A DNA stretch of 64,000 bases from Paenibacillus sp. LHD-117 (lineage in GTDB: Bacteria; Bacillota; Bacilli; Paenibacillales; Paenibacillaceae), in NCBI RefSeq assembly GCF_030929555.1, contig NZ_JAVFVT010000030.1, positions 26,018-90,017 on the forward strand, in the 5' to 3' direction. The notes under the pieces are model-generated. The model ran no database searches, was not told the origin of the DNA, and worked only from the letters and a program-made list of their open reading frames with translations. The position numbers and the translations under genes are program-made. Shown piece after piece: positions 17,204 to 25,673 of this stretch; position 1 is the stretch's first letter; every line of letters starts with the position of its first letter.

Positions 17204-18481
17204 TTAATCGTTCGCCTCGCTTGGAGCTGTTGTACGGAAGGATCGGAGGCCGAGAAGGCCAACCACGAATGCCAGCAGGGTAAGGCCTGCTGCAGACAGG
17301 TACAAGTTCACGATGCCGAACCGTTCGGCAAGCCAGGCCATCACGAGCAGCGAAATGCAGAATACCAGATGCAGCAAGGTGGCTTGGGCGGACAACACTT
17401 TGGGCAGCATAAGCTTGTCCACGCTGCGCTGAATCAACGTGCGCCGGTTAATGATCGACAGCTCCGCGAACGGACCCATTAGCAATACGAGAATAAGCGC
17501 GATGAAAGGCTGGCTGTTGAGCGCGTAGAAGCTCGTCAGGATACCATACCCCGCCATGCCGATTAACATGGCCGTCAAGAAGCGGTTGCCAATGGCTCGC
17601 GCCAGCGCAAGCACCAGCAGCCCGCCGCCAACCGTCCCCGCGAAATACGCCGCGTTAATGAAGCCCCACCACTCTTCGCCTTGCCCAAGCGCGACCTGAA
17701 CGAAGGCGAGCGTGAAGGCGCCGACCCAGACCGATCCGCCTAACATATCGATGATGTCCATTAAGGTGAGCAGCCGCAGACGTGGCATCCGCCAGATCTG
17801 CTTCCAGCCTTCGGTCAGCGTGTGCCATCTGGACGAAGAAGCGGCTGTGTTTGGTTCAGTCGAAACGACTTGATGCCGTTGCTGCAACGTCTCGGCATCC
17901 GCCGGCTCCTTGACGCCTAACGTAAAAGTTGCCGCCAGTCCATAGATGACGGCCGTCAGCATTAGCGTGGGGCTGGCACCCAGCAAAGCAACGATCACGC
18001 CGCTAAGCCCCCAGCCGGCAAACTGCACGACCTGGTCGCTAACGCTGAGGAGACCGTTGGCCTTGAGCAAACCTTGTTCATGCGCCACAAGCCGCGGCAC
18101 GAGCGCGTTGCGGGCGGGAACTGTCCACCCGTCAAGGAACGACATGGCGAACACGAGCGTAAAAACAAGAACAAGCGAAAAATCGCTCCCGCTAAGCTGC
18201 AAGTATACGGCTAGGCATGCGAACAGAAGAAGCTGACCCGTCTGCGACAAGAGCAGCAGAGCGGGCAGCTTGAAGCGATTGATCAGCAACGGCGCGATCA
18301 GGCCGCTCAGCATCTGGGCACCGCTGCGCATAAACGGCATGAGCGCCGCCGAGACCAGCGATTGGGTCTGGTCTAGCACCAATACCGTAAGTGCCATTAT
18401 GTAGAGCACATCCGCGGCGTTGGCCGCCGTCTGGGTGGTCCATAGGAAATAGAAAGGTCGAGTTAAGTTCGATGATTTCAT
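17204..18481 (-). CDS. DHA3-type (MefA-like) MFS transporter
   Basis: A 425-residue major facilitator with about 12 helices and the pattern of DHA3/MefA-type exporters: an N-terminal FLWTTQTAANAADVLY, a long central polar loop around residue 205 and SIINRRTLIQRSV in helix 10-11. The ATG at 18481 was chosen; a TTG start 33 bases upstream is possible. Macrolide or other drug efflux is common for this type but cannot be assigned here. It is monocistronic. Confidence 0.85.
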   Translation of the reverse strand: MKSSNLTRPFYFLWTTQTAANAADVLYIMALTVLVLDQTQSLVSAALMPFMRSGAQMLSGLIAPLLINRFKLPALLLLSQTGQLLLFACLAVYLQLSGSDFSLVLVFTLVFAMSFLDGWTVPARNALVPRLVAHEQGLLKANGLLSVSDQVVQFAGWGLSGVIVALLGASPTLMLTAVIYGLAATFTLGVKEPADAETLQQRHQVVSTEPNTAASSSRWHTLTEGWKQIWRMPRLRLLTLMDIIDMLGGSVWVGAFTLAFVQVALGQGEEWWGFINAAYFAGTVGGGLLVLALARAIGNRFLTAMLIGMAGYGILTSFYALNSQPFIALILVLLMGPFAELSIINRRTLIQRSVDKLMLPKVLSAQATLLHLVFCISLLVMAWLAERFGIVNLYLSAAGLTLLAFVVGLLGLRSFRTTAPSEAND

Positions 18482-18630
18482 GGCGGGTCTAGTCTCCGTT
18501 TCTGTATACAACAAGAATAAGGATACGGGAGTTGGTGCGGATTTACAATCGCGAGGGAAGATATAGCCTATGGCATCCTCCCTGTGTCCATTATGATGTC
18601 ATTGTAATGGGAAGGATCATTTGCCCCTAT

Positions 18631-18653
18631 CTCCCCATTTGGGGAGTTTTTTT
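18631..18653 (+). terminator. Short hairpin terminator
   Basis: CTCCCC and GGGGAG around an ATTT loop are followed by seven T residues. It lies in the 375-base gap before the LytS-like gene and has no obvious plus-strand gene in front of it, so it could be a leader attenuator or a leftover. Confidence 0.6.
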
Positions 18654-18727
18654 ACATCGGCAAAATGAAAGTGATGGTGCAGAATGTCGAGTACTTTCTA
18701 TGGCTTTTATAAATATGTAGAATTGAA

Positions 18728-18750
18728 GGCACCCTACCCGGGTGCCTTTC
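18728..18750. terminator. Hairpin with GGCACCC stem
   Basis: GGCACCC (18728-18734) pairs with GGGTGCC (18740-18746), followed by TTTCGCTTT. The same stem sequence recurs in the cstA terminator at 23323, downstream of the operon that begins just after this hairpin. Confidence 0.5.
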
Positions 18751-18856
18751 GCTTTCGATTTCGGCGTATAGATGATAAAGTGAAACTTCAACGCCAATGA
18801 TAGTAAAGCGGAAAATGGAGCTTCCTGTCCCAAAGCCAAACAAGAAGGTGAAGCGA

Positions 18857-20605
18857 ATGATTCATTTATTGCCGCTCATGCTGGAGCGGGTCGGCATCCT
18901 GCTTATTGTCGTCTTTCTGCTTTCCAGAATGAGATCCTTTCGTCAAATCATTCATCATGAGCATCGGCTGAAGGAAAAGCTGTCGCTGATCGCGATCTTC
19001 GGGATCTTCGGGATCATCAGCAACTATACCGGGATCGAGATCAACCAGGGCGTCATTACATCGCCGGAATGGCAGGCGGATGTCGATTATGACAGCGCAC
19101 TGGCCAATACGCGCGTGCTGGGGGTCGCGCTTGGCGGGTTGCTTGGCGGTCCGCTCGTCGGATTCGGAACCGGGCTCATTGCCGGCTTGCACCGGGTATC
19201 GCTAGGCGGATTTACGGCGTACGCGTGCGGCGTCTCCACGATATTGGCCGGCATTGCGACCGGTCTGCTCGGGGCCTATCTCCGCAAGAGAGGCCAAATT
19301 ACGCCGTGGCGGGCGGTAGCGATCGGGATTGTTATGGAATGTGCCCAGATGGGGATTATTCTGCTCGCCGCAAAGCCGTTCGAAGCCGCGTTGGAGCTTG
19401 TCCGCGTCATCAGCGTTCCGATGATCGTCATCAACGGGTTCGGCACGCTGCTCTTCATGCTGATCGTGCAATCGATCATGCAGGAAGAGGAGCGGACGCG
19501 CGCGCTGCAAACGCATAATGTGCTGTATATCGCGGATCAGACGCTGCCGTATTTCCGCCAAGGGCTTAACGCGCATTCCTGCCGGGAGGCCGCAGCGATT
19601 ATTCTCAAGTGGACGCATGCGGACGCGATCTCGATTACGAACCGCCATCAAGTATTGGCGCATGTCGGCGTCGGCTCCGACCACCATATTCAGATGCAGA
19701 GCCTGTCAACGCAATTAACGCGCAACGTGCTCGATCAAGGGCGGCTGCTCAAGGCGAAGTCGCGCGAAGAAATTCAATGCGATCGCCACGGCTGTCCGCT
19801 GCAGGCCGCGATCGTACTGCCGCTGAAGGTGCACCGGCAGATCGTCGGCACCTTGAAGCTTTATTTTACGAATCCGCATCAGATGGACAGGGTCGAGCAG
19901 GAATTGGCGGAAGGGCTGGGCAATCTGTTTTCGACGCAGCTGGAATTGGCCGAAGCCGAGCTGCAGAGCAAGCTGCTGAGGGACGCGGAGATTAAAGCGC
20001 TTCAGGCGCAAGTCCATCCGCATTTCCTGTTCAATGCGATTAATACGATATCCGCCCTCTGCCGAACGGACCCGGAGCAGGCGAGGAAGCTGCTGCTGCA
20101 GCTAGGCGTCTTCTTCCGCAGCAATCTGCAGGGAGCGCGGCAGATGCTCATTCCGCTCCGCAAGGAGCTGGAGCATGTCGAGGCGTATCTGATGCTGGAG
20201 AAGGCCCGATTTCCCGGCAGATACACGGTTCATCTGGACATCGAGCCGTCGCTGGAGCAGGTGCTCATCCCGCCTTTCACACTGCAGCCGCTCGTGGAGA
20301 ACGCGGTGCGGCACGCATTCGGGAAGTCGAAAGGAAATCGCGGCGGACAGGTGACGATCCGGGGCCGCAAAGAGAAGGACCGGATGCTACTCATCACAGA
20401 GGATAACGGCAGCGGGATTCCGGCAGACTTGCTCGACACCCTTGGGAGACAAACGGTGCAATCGAAGACGGGAACCGGGACGGCTTTGCATAATATCAAG
20501 AAACGAATCGAGGAAATCTATGAGGGAGAGGCGAGCTTTCGGATTGAAAGCGATCGGAATGAAGGCACGAAAGTGATCATTACGGTGCCGATAAGCCATC
20601 ATTAA
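18857..20605 (+). CDS. LytS-family sensor histidine kinase
   Basis: A 582-residue membrane sensor. The N-terminal ~215 residues form the 5TM-5TMR LytS domain (a conserved NTRVLGVALGGLLGGPLVG stretch). A GAF-like region spans ~225-370. The C-terminal His_kinase has NPHF-like HPHFLFNAIN with H389, followed by an HATPase with ENAVRHAF and DNGSGIP. The start at 18857 was preferred because LytS proteins begin near the first helix and AAGGTG precedes this ATG. It pairs with the LytTR regulator 13 bases downstream and lies beside a CstA-type transporter. That is the arrangement known for pyruvate sensing (BtsS/BtsR and LytS/LytT systems), so pyruvate or a related signal is the likely stimulus. Confidence 0.92.
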   Translation: MIHLLPLMLERVGILLIVVFLLSRMRSFRQIIHHEHRLKEKLSLIAIFGIFGIISNYTGIEINQGVITSPEWQADVDYDSALANTRVLGVALGGLLGGPLVGFGTGLIAGLHRVSLGGFTAYACGVSTILAGIATGLLGAYLRKRGQITPWRAVAIGIVMECAQMGIILLAAKPFEAALELVRVISVPMIVINGFGTLLFMLIVQSIMQEEERTRALQTHNVLYIADQTLPYFRQGLNAHSCREAAAIILKWTHADAISITNRHQVLAHVGVGSDHHIQMQSLSTQLTRNVLDQGRLLKAKSREEIQCDRHGCPLQAAIVLPLKVHRQIVGTLKLYFTNPHQMDRVEQELAEGLGNLFSTQLELAEAELQSKLLRDAEIKALQAQVHPHFLFNAINTISALCRTDPEQARKLLLQLGVFFRSNLQGARQMLIPLRKELEHVEAYLMLEKARFPGRYTVHLDIEPSLEQVLIPPFTLQPLVENAVRHAFGKSKGNRGGQVTIRGRKEKDRMLLITEDNGSGIPADLLDTLGRQTVQSKTGTGTALHNIKKRIEEIYEGEASFRIESDRNEGTKVIITVPISHH

Positions 20606-20618
20606 TGGGGGGAACAGA

Positions 20619-21365
20619 ATGCTGAAGGCGTTTATCGTGGATGATGAACCGCTGGCAAGGGACGAACTGACATACATTCTTCATCGCACGAAACGGGTGG
20701 AGGTCGTCGGGGAAGCCGAATCGATCGATGAGGCGCTCCGGCATATCCGGCAATCGACGCCCGACGTTGTGTTTCTCGATATTCAGCTCGTCGAGGAGAC
20801 AGGCTTGGAGCTGGCGCGACAGCTGCAGGGGCTGGATCGCAGGCCGGAGATCGTCTTCGCGACCGCCTATGATGAATATGCGCTCAAAGCGTTCGAGCTG
20901 AACGCCATCGATTATATTTTGAAGCCCTACGATGAAGTCCGCATCCAGCAGACGGTGGACAAGATCGCCAAGCTTCAAGAAACCAGAGGCGGCGATCAAG
21001 CCATGGCCGCATTCAGGCCATCCGCCGCTCCGGAGAGGACGGGCAAGCTGGCGGTTACCGTCGAGGAGCGAATTATTCTCGTGAATATAAGCCAAATCCT
21101 GTATATCGCCTCGGAGGAAGGGAAGACGCTGCTCGTCACGGATGCTCAGACCTACAAAGTGGGCGAGCCGCTTGTCGTGTTCGAGCATAAGCTGCAGGGC
21201 GGCTTGATCGTGCGCGTCCATCGTGCCTATCTCGTGAACGTCGACGCGATCGTGGAAATTCAGCCGTGGTTCCATTCGACGTTCACTCTGATTATGAAGA
21301 ACGGATCGAAGGTGCCGGTCAGCCGAACTTACATGAAGGAGCTTAAGCAGCTGCTCGGACTGTAA
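20619..21365 (+). CDS. LytTR-type response regulator
   Basis: A 248-residue regulator. The receiver domain covers residues 1-120 with phospho-acceptor D54 and the acidic pair DDE at 8-10. A LytTR DNA-binding domain covers ~145-245 (VHRAYLVNVDAI, then SRTYMKEL). GGGGGG precedes the ATG. It should be phosphorylated by the LytS-like kinase and activate the transporter gene at 21511. The region 21400-21430 before that gene has repeated TTTAGGTTTTTG/CAACCTC-like words that could be its binding sites. Confidence 0.93.
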   Translation: MLKAFIVDDEPLARDELTYILHRTKRVEVVGEAESIDEALRHIRQSTPDVVFLDIQLVEETGLELARQLQGLDRRPEIVFATAYDEYALKAFELNAIDYILKPYDEVRIQQTVDKIAKLQETRGGDQAMAAFRPSAAPERTGKLAVTVEERIILVNISQILYIASEEGKTLLVTDAQTYKVGEPLVVFEHKLQGGLIVRVHRAYLVNVDAIVEIQPWFHSTFTLIMKNGSKVPVSRTYMKELKQLLGL

Positions 21366-21380
21366 ACGCTCTCTTTGACA

Positions 21381-21396
21381 TTGAAACCGCTTACGA
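21381..21396 (+). promoter_or_regulatory. Catabolite-responsive element (cre) candidate before cstA
   Basis: TTGAAACCGCTTACGA matches the cre consensus WTGNAANCGNWWNCWW at 15 of 16 positions. It sits 115-130 bases before the transporter start. Carbon catabolite control of a CstA-type transporter by CcpA is expected from other Firmicutes. Confidence 0.6.
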
Positions 21397-21510
21397 CTCA
21401 TCTTTAGGTTTTTGCATTTCAACCTCAAACCTCTGCGCTCTATCGTGAAAACGCCATGCGGATCGTTTCATTTAGTATGATTCGTCTATAAAGGTATAGG
21501 GGGTTATAAA

Positions 21511-23304
21511 ATGAATGCGATTTCAATCGTCATCGGCTCCATCTGTATTCTGATGATTGCCTATCGCCTGTATGGCACGTTTTTTGCGGCCAGGGTGTTG
21601 AAGCTAAATGATGCGAAGCCGACGCCGGCTCATACGATGAACGATGGGAAAGACTATGTACCAACGAATAAATGGGTTTCGTTCGGCCATCACTTCGCCG
21701 CCATTGCAGCAGCGGGTCCGCTGGTCGGTCCGATTCTGGCCGCGCAGTTCGGTTATCTGCCCGGCTTGCTGTGGCTTCTTATCGGTGCGGTCATCGGCGG
21801 AGCGGTGCACGATGCCGTCGTCCTGTTCGCTTCGATGCGCAGGAACGGCAAGTCGTTGTCCGAGGTCGCCAAGGAAGAACTCGGCCCGGTCGCCGGCTTC
21901 TGCACGGGTCTGGCCATGCTCTTCATCATCACGATTACGATGGCGGGCTTGTCCATGGTTGTCCTGCATGCGCTCGAGAATAACCCGTGGGGGACGTTCG
22001 CCGTCGCCATTACGATCCCAATCGCAATGGGCGTCGGACTCTTCTACAAGAAGACGGGCAACTTGAAGCTGGCTTCGACGATCGGGTTCATCTTGCTCAT
22101 GATCGGCGTCTTTGCCGGTCCTTCGATTCAAGGCACGGTCATCGGCGATTGGCTGACATTCGATACGAAGACGCTTGCTATCATTCTGCCGATCTACGCT
22201 TTCTTTGCGGCGGCGCTGCCGGTCTGGCTGCTGCTTGCCCCTCGCGATTACTTGAGCAGCTTTATGAAAATCGGGGTCTTCATTGCGCTTATTATCGGCG
22301 TATTCATCATTAACCCGGCGATCCAATTCCCGGCTCTGACCGAGTTCGTGGGCGGCGGAGGTCCGATTCTGGCGGGTCCCGTATGGCCGTTCATCTCGAT
22401 TACGATCGCGTGTGGCGCGATTTCCGGCTTCCACGCTTTCATCGGATCCGGCACGACTCCGAAGATGCTGAATCGCTGGACGGATATTAAAACGGTCGGA
22501 TTCGGCGCGATGCTGGTCGAATGTGTCGTTGGCATCATGGCCTTGATCGCCGCGACCGCGCTGCAGCCGGCCGATTACTTCGCGATCAACTCCAAGCCGG
22601 AAGTGTTCGAGAAGCTCGGAATGACCGTGGTCAACTTGCCGGCGCTTAATGAAGCGATCGGGCTGGATCTGGAAGGCCGTACGGGCGGAGCGGTTACGCT
22701 TGCCGTCGGCATGACGTATATTTTCACGAAAATTCCGTGGTTCGAGAACCTGGCGCCTTACTTCTTCCAGTTCGTCATTATGTTCGAAGCGGTGTTCATT
22801 CTGACGGCTATCGACGCCGGCACGCGCGTCTCCCGCTATCTGATTCAAGACTTCTTTGGGGAGTTTTACAAGCCGCTTAAGAAGGTCGATTGGGTTCCGG
22901 GCACGATATTCGCCAGCGCGCTCGCCTGCTTCATGTGGGGCTACCTGTTGTTCTCGGGCGATATCGGCTCGGTATGGGCGCTGTTCGGCGTATCCAACCA
23001 GCTGATGGCCTCGATCGGACTCATTATTGGCGCAACCGTCATTCTGCATATCGCCGACAAGCGCCGCTATATGCTCACTTGCCTCATCCCGCTTGCCTAC
23101 CTGTTCGTGACGGTCAACTATGCGGGGTTCTGGATGGTGAAGAACGTTTACCTCAATTCGTCCGCGGCCGGCTATAACGTGCTGAACGGGGTGTTGTCGA
23201 TCATCATGCTGACGCTGGGCGTCGTTATCTTGGTCACGGCGGTCCGCAAATGGATTCGCATGTTCAACTCTCCGCGCGCGCAGATGGAATCGATGACCGC
23301 GTAA
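21511..23304 (+). CDS. cstA: CstA-family carbon-starvation transporter (pyruvate/peptide)
   Basis: A 597-residue polytopic protein with about 16-18 helices and CstA signatures: YGTFFAARVL, HHFAAIAAAGPLVGPILAAQ, GAVHD, SGTTPKM and DAGTRVSRYLIQD. Members import pyruvate (BtsT in E. coli) or peptides during carbon starvation. The ATG has AGGGGG upstream. It follows a LytS/LytR pair on the same strand with 145 bases between, enough for an activator-dependent promoter. The pairing favours pyruvate uptake over peptide uptake, but sequence alone does not decide. Confidence 0.93.
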   Translation: MNAISIVIGSICILMIAYRLYGTFFAARVLKLNDAKPTPAHTMNDGKDYVPTNKWVSFGHHFAAIAAAGPLVGPILAAQFGYLPGLLWLLIGAVIGGAVHDAVVLFASMRRNGKSLSEVAKEELGPVAGFCTGLAMLFIITITMAGLSMVVLHALENNPWGTFAVAITIPIAMGVGLFYKKTGNLKLASTIGFILLMIGVFAGPSIQGTVIGDWLTFDTKTLAIILPIYAFFAAALPVWLLLAPRDYLSSFMKIGVFIALIIGVFIINPAIQFPALTEFVGGGGPILAGPVWPFISITIACGAISGFHAFIGSGTTPKMLNRWTDIKTVGFGAMLVECVVGIMALIAATALQPADYFAINSKPEVFEKLGMTVVNLPALNEAIGLDLEGRTGGAVTLAVGMTYIFTKIPWFENLAPYFFQFVIMFEAVFILTAIDAGTRVSRYLIQDFFGEFYKPLKKVDWVPGTIFASALACFMWGYLLFSGDIGSVWALFGVSNQLMASIGLIIGATVILHIADKRRYMLTCLIPLAYLFVTVNYAGFWMVKNVYLNSSAAGYNVLNGVLSIIMLTLGVVILVTAVRKWIRMFNSPRAQMESMTA

Positions 23305-23322
23305 GTCATATTGTAACAGCGA

Positions 23323-23353
23323 GGCACCCAATGGATGGGTGCCTTTTCGTTTT
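23323..23353 (+). terminator. Rho-independent terminator after cstA
   Basis: GGCACCCA (23323-23330) pairs with TGGGTGCC (23336-23343), followed by TTTTCGTTTTC. Confidence 0.85.
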
Positions 23354-23403
23354 CGGAATTTAGAGTGATAGGCTGAACCGTACCACAAGTAACGGCAAGT
23401 TTT

Positions 23404-24345
23404 TTATCGCACGCGGATGACGATTTTGCCACGCACCCGACGGCTTTCGCTTTTCTCATGAGCCTTGGCCGTTTCCTCCAAAGGGAATACGGAATCGATT
23501 GCCACTTTGATCAGCCCGGTGTCAACCAGTCGGGCAAATTTTTCTAAATAAGCGGCAGCAATCGGAGGATACTGAACCTCCTGAACCGAAATAGACGCTT
23601 TCGCTGCTTTTTCGGACGAGTATCGCCCCCATGCGATCGGTATAAGCCGACCTCCCGGCTTTAGAGTGTCCAGCAGCCAGTCCCCATTATCGCCACCGAC
23701 CGTATCGAGTACTACGTCTACGCTCTGTGTGATTCCCGTTGGCAAGGCTGCCGCGTAGTCTACAAACTTGTCGACACCCAACTCGCGCAGGAAGGGCTCG
23801 TTTCGGGCGGAAGCAGTTCCAATGACGTTGGCCCCCTTCCATCGGGCCAACTGCAGGGCAAGATGACCAACACCTCCGGCGGCGCCATTAATCAGCACGG
23901 TCTGGCCCGCCTCCAGTTTGCCTTGCACGAACAGCGCATGCCAAGCTGTGAATCCGGACTGGGGTAAAGCCGCCGCCTCTACGAAATCGATCGAGCCGGG
24001 CATCAGTACTAAATGCCTGGCTGGAACGGCGACATATTCCGCACAGCCACCGCTGTTGGCGGTCATCCCGAAGACCATGTCACCAGGGCGAAAACCGGTC
24101 ACATTGTCATCCACGCTGACGACAACTCCCGATACATCCCAACCGGGGATATAAGGAAGCTCGAACCGGTCGCCGGCAAAGCCCGATCGGATCTGCCAAT
24201 CGCCCGGATTTACACCGACACCATGAACGCTGACGAGCACCTCGCCTTCGCCGGTATTCGGTACAGGTACCTCTTCTAAGCGAAGCACGTCCGGCCCTCC
24301 GTGATTATAGTAACGAATCGCTTTCATCGTACTTGCCAGTTCCAT
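23404..24345 (-). CDS. Zinc-independent MDR oxidoreductase (quinone-oxidoreductase type)
   Basis: A 313-residue medium-chain reductase. The N-terminal catalytic domain has VSVHGVGVNPGDWQIRSG. The NADPH fold carries GAAGGVGHLALQLARWKG near residue 150. The zinc-binding Cys/His set of alcohol dehydrogenases is absent, which is typical for quinone oxidoreductases. It probably reduces quinones or unsaturated carbonyls in the cytosol with NADPH. The start at 24345 has AGGAGGAGA upstream; a second ATG six codons in is possible. It is divergent from a TetR regulator, with a palindrome between them, so local repression relieved by an electrophile is likely. Confidence 0.87.
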   Translation of the reverse strand: MELASTMKAIRYYNHGGPDVLRLEEVPVPNTGEGEVLVSVHGVGVNPGDWQIRSGFAGDRFELPYIPGWDVSGVVVSVDDNVTGFRPGDMVFGMTANSGGCAEYVAVPARHLVLMPGSIDFVEAAALPQSGFTAWHALFVQGKLEAGQTVLINGAAGGVGHLALQLARWKGANVIGTASARNEPFLRELGVDKFVDYAAALPTGITQSVDVVLDTVGGDNGDWLLDTLKPGGRLIPIAWGRYSSEKAAKASISVQEVQYPPIAAAYLEKFARLVDTGLIKVAIDSVFPLEETAKAHEKSESRRVRGKIVIRVR

Positions 24346-24455
24346 CGCTATGTCTCCTCCTCTGTTTCTGTTGAATGAACAGCCACCGTTTATTAAAATA
24401 GTAGAAAAAACAGTGATTGGGAACAACGGACAGTATTACTTCTGCGTCGGTTATA

Positions 24456-24477
24456 CGACAAATAGGTCTTTTTGTCG
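24456..24477. promoter_or_regulatory. Inverted-repeat operator between oxidoreductase and TetR gene
   Basis: CGACAAA and TTTGTCG form a perfect 7-bp inverted repeat with an 8-base spacer in the divergent intergenic region. A TetR dimer site is the natural reading. Confidence 0.6.
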
Positions 24478-24528
24478 GGTGGCTAGAGCGCGGCGGGTTC
24501 AAACCTGAATAAGGAGCTGGTGGAAGCG

Positions 24529-25137
24529 ATGGAAAACGGCAGGAACGACAAGGATAGAAGGCGTAACCGTTCGCAGCGGCTTTTAAAGCAGGCATTTGCC
24601 GAACTGATGCGAGAGAAGGGATTTACTGCAATGACGGTCCAAGATATCGCCGATCGGGCGGATGTGCATAGGGGGACGTTCTATGCGCACTTTCCGGATA
24701 AATTTGCGCTGCTGGAGCAGTCCATCCGCGACAAGTTCCGCCACCTGCTGGAGCGGGAGCTTCCACCGGATTCCGGCTGGCACCCGGATCATATACGCAT
24801 TCTGGTCAGAACAGTGCTTGAGCATATCCGATCGCTATATGGCCGATGCAGCCCGATCGACACCGTCAATCCACTGTTCGAGCATTCGATCCGCGACGAG
24901 CTCGCCAATCTGCTGCGGCAATGGCTTGCACAGCTTCGGGTGGATCGATCCGACAGACAAGTCTCTGTCGATACGATGGCGCTCATGACGAGTTGGTCGA
25001 TCTTCGGGGCCGCAGTGCAGTGGAGCAAAAGTTACGAGGAAATAAGTGTGACGGAGATGACCGACCGCGTGCTGGCCGTGCTGACAGAGGGCGCTATCCG
25101 ATTCGCGACGGATCCTTCTGCGGATCAGATTCGATGA
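24529..25137 (+). CDS. TetR-family transcriptional regulator
   Basis: A 202-residue repressor. The N-terminal helix-turn-helix is at ~10-55 (FTAMTVQDIADRADVHRGTFYAHFPDK); the C-terminal ligand domain resembles the TetR_C AcrR-like group. Upstream AAGGAG is 12 bases from this ATG; a GTG at 24520 is a possible alternative start. It is transcribed away from the oxidoreductase and likely represses both through the repeat at 24456-24477. A hairpin at 25162-25180 follows but lacks a strong T-run. Confidence 0.9.
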   Translation: MENGRNDKDRRRNRSQRLLKQAFAELMREKGFTAMTVQDIADRADVHRGTFYAHFPDKFALLEQSIRDKFRHLLERELPPDSGWHPDHIRILVRTVLEHIRSLYGRCSPIDTVNPLFEHSIRDELANLLRQWLAQLRVDRSDRQVSVDTMALMTSWSIFGAAVQWSKSYEEISVTEMTDRVLAVLTEGAIRFATDPSADQIR

Positions 25138-25259
25138 AAGAAGCCTTCCTGAAAATAAAGAGACCCTTAGAAAAAGGGTCTTCGTACCGGGTTTATCGGT
25201 CAATCGCATAACGCAGTTGAACGACACCACCGCCGCTAAAGCTGGCTATTAGGAGGCTG

Positions 25260-25658
25260 CTAATCCTTGTCCTTCGTAAGGACTGTGACTTCTCCGGTAT
25301 ATCGGCCGCTGCATAAAGTGGTCATATTACAAGCCACAATAGTGGGGTCGCACTCGCAGCTAATCGTCAAAAAGGTTACACCCGTAGAGGCGAGTGATTT
25401 TTGCTGATTAATAACGACAGTTTGACCAGGCAGAGCGGGATCGGGAGCACTTACACGATGATTAATCGTTTCGCTAACTAGAACATTTCCATTTGAATCT
25501 TTTAAACGGGCTGTAATAATACATGATGAACTTGCATTGAAGACGTTGACAACCATGGTGACTGGCTTTTTTGCATGAAAATAAACGACTTCCGTTTGGT
25601 TGCAGAGTTGGGCAATATCACCCGATATAGAATATAAATCATGGATAGGGTCAGACAT
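25260..25658 (-). CDS. Small Cys-containing beta-rich protein, possible spore/surface component
   Basis: A 132-residue protein with AAAGGAGG before its ATG and no signal peptide. It alternates hydrophobic and polar residues as beta strands do (VTMVVNVFNASSSCIITARL, GVTFLTISCECD), and has six Cys, several in the second half. A PGQTVVI turn followed by a strand with Cys recalls endospore-appendage (DUF3992-like) subunits, but this resemblance is by eye only. It lies 15 bases after the YVTN propeller gene in one operon, so the two products probably work together. Confidence 0.65.
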   Translation of the reverse strand: MSDPIHDLYSISGDIAQLCNQTEVVYFHAKKPVTMVVNVFNASSSCIITARLKDSNGNVLVSETINHRVSAPDPALPGQTVVINQQKSLASTGVTFLTISCECDPTIVACNMTTLCSGRYTGEVTVLTKDKD

Positions 25659-25673
25659 GTTTACTTCCTCCTT

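Noticed and set aside
18532..18720. 62-codon open frame before the LytS gene
   Set aside because: It runs through a clear terminator hairpin with T-run and has no ribosome site.
21604..23388. Very long minus-strand frame opposite cstA
   Set aside because: Charged, repetitive translation typical of the complement of a GC-rich membrane protein gene; cstA itself is unambiguous.
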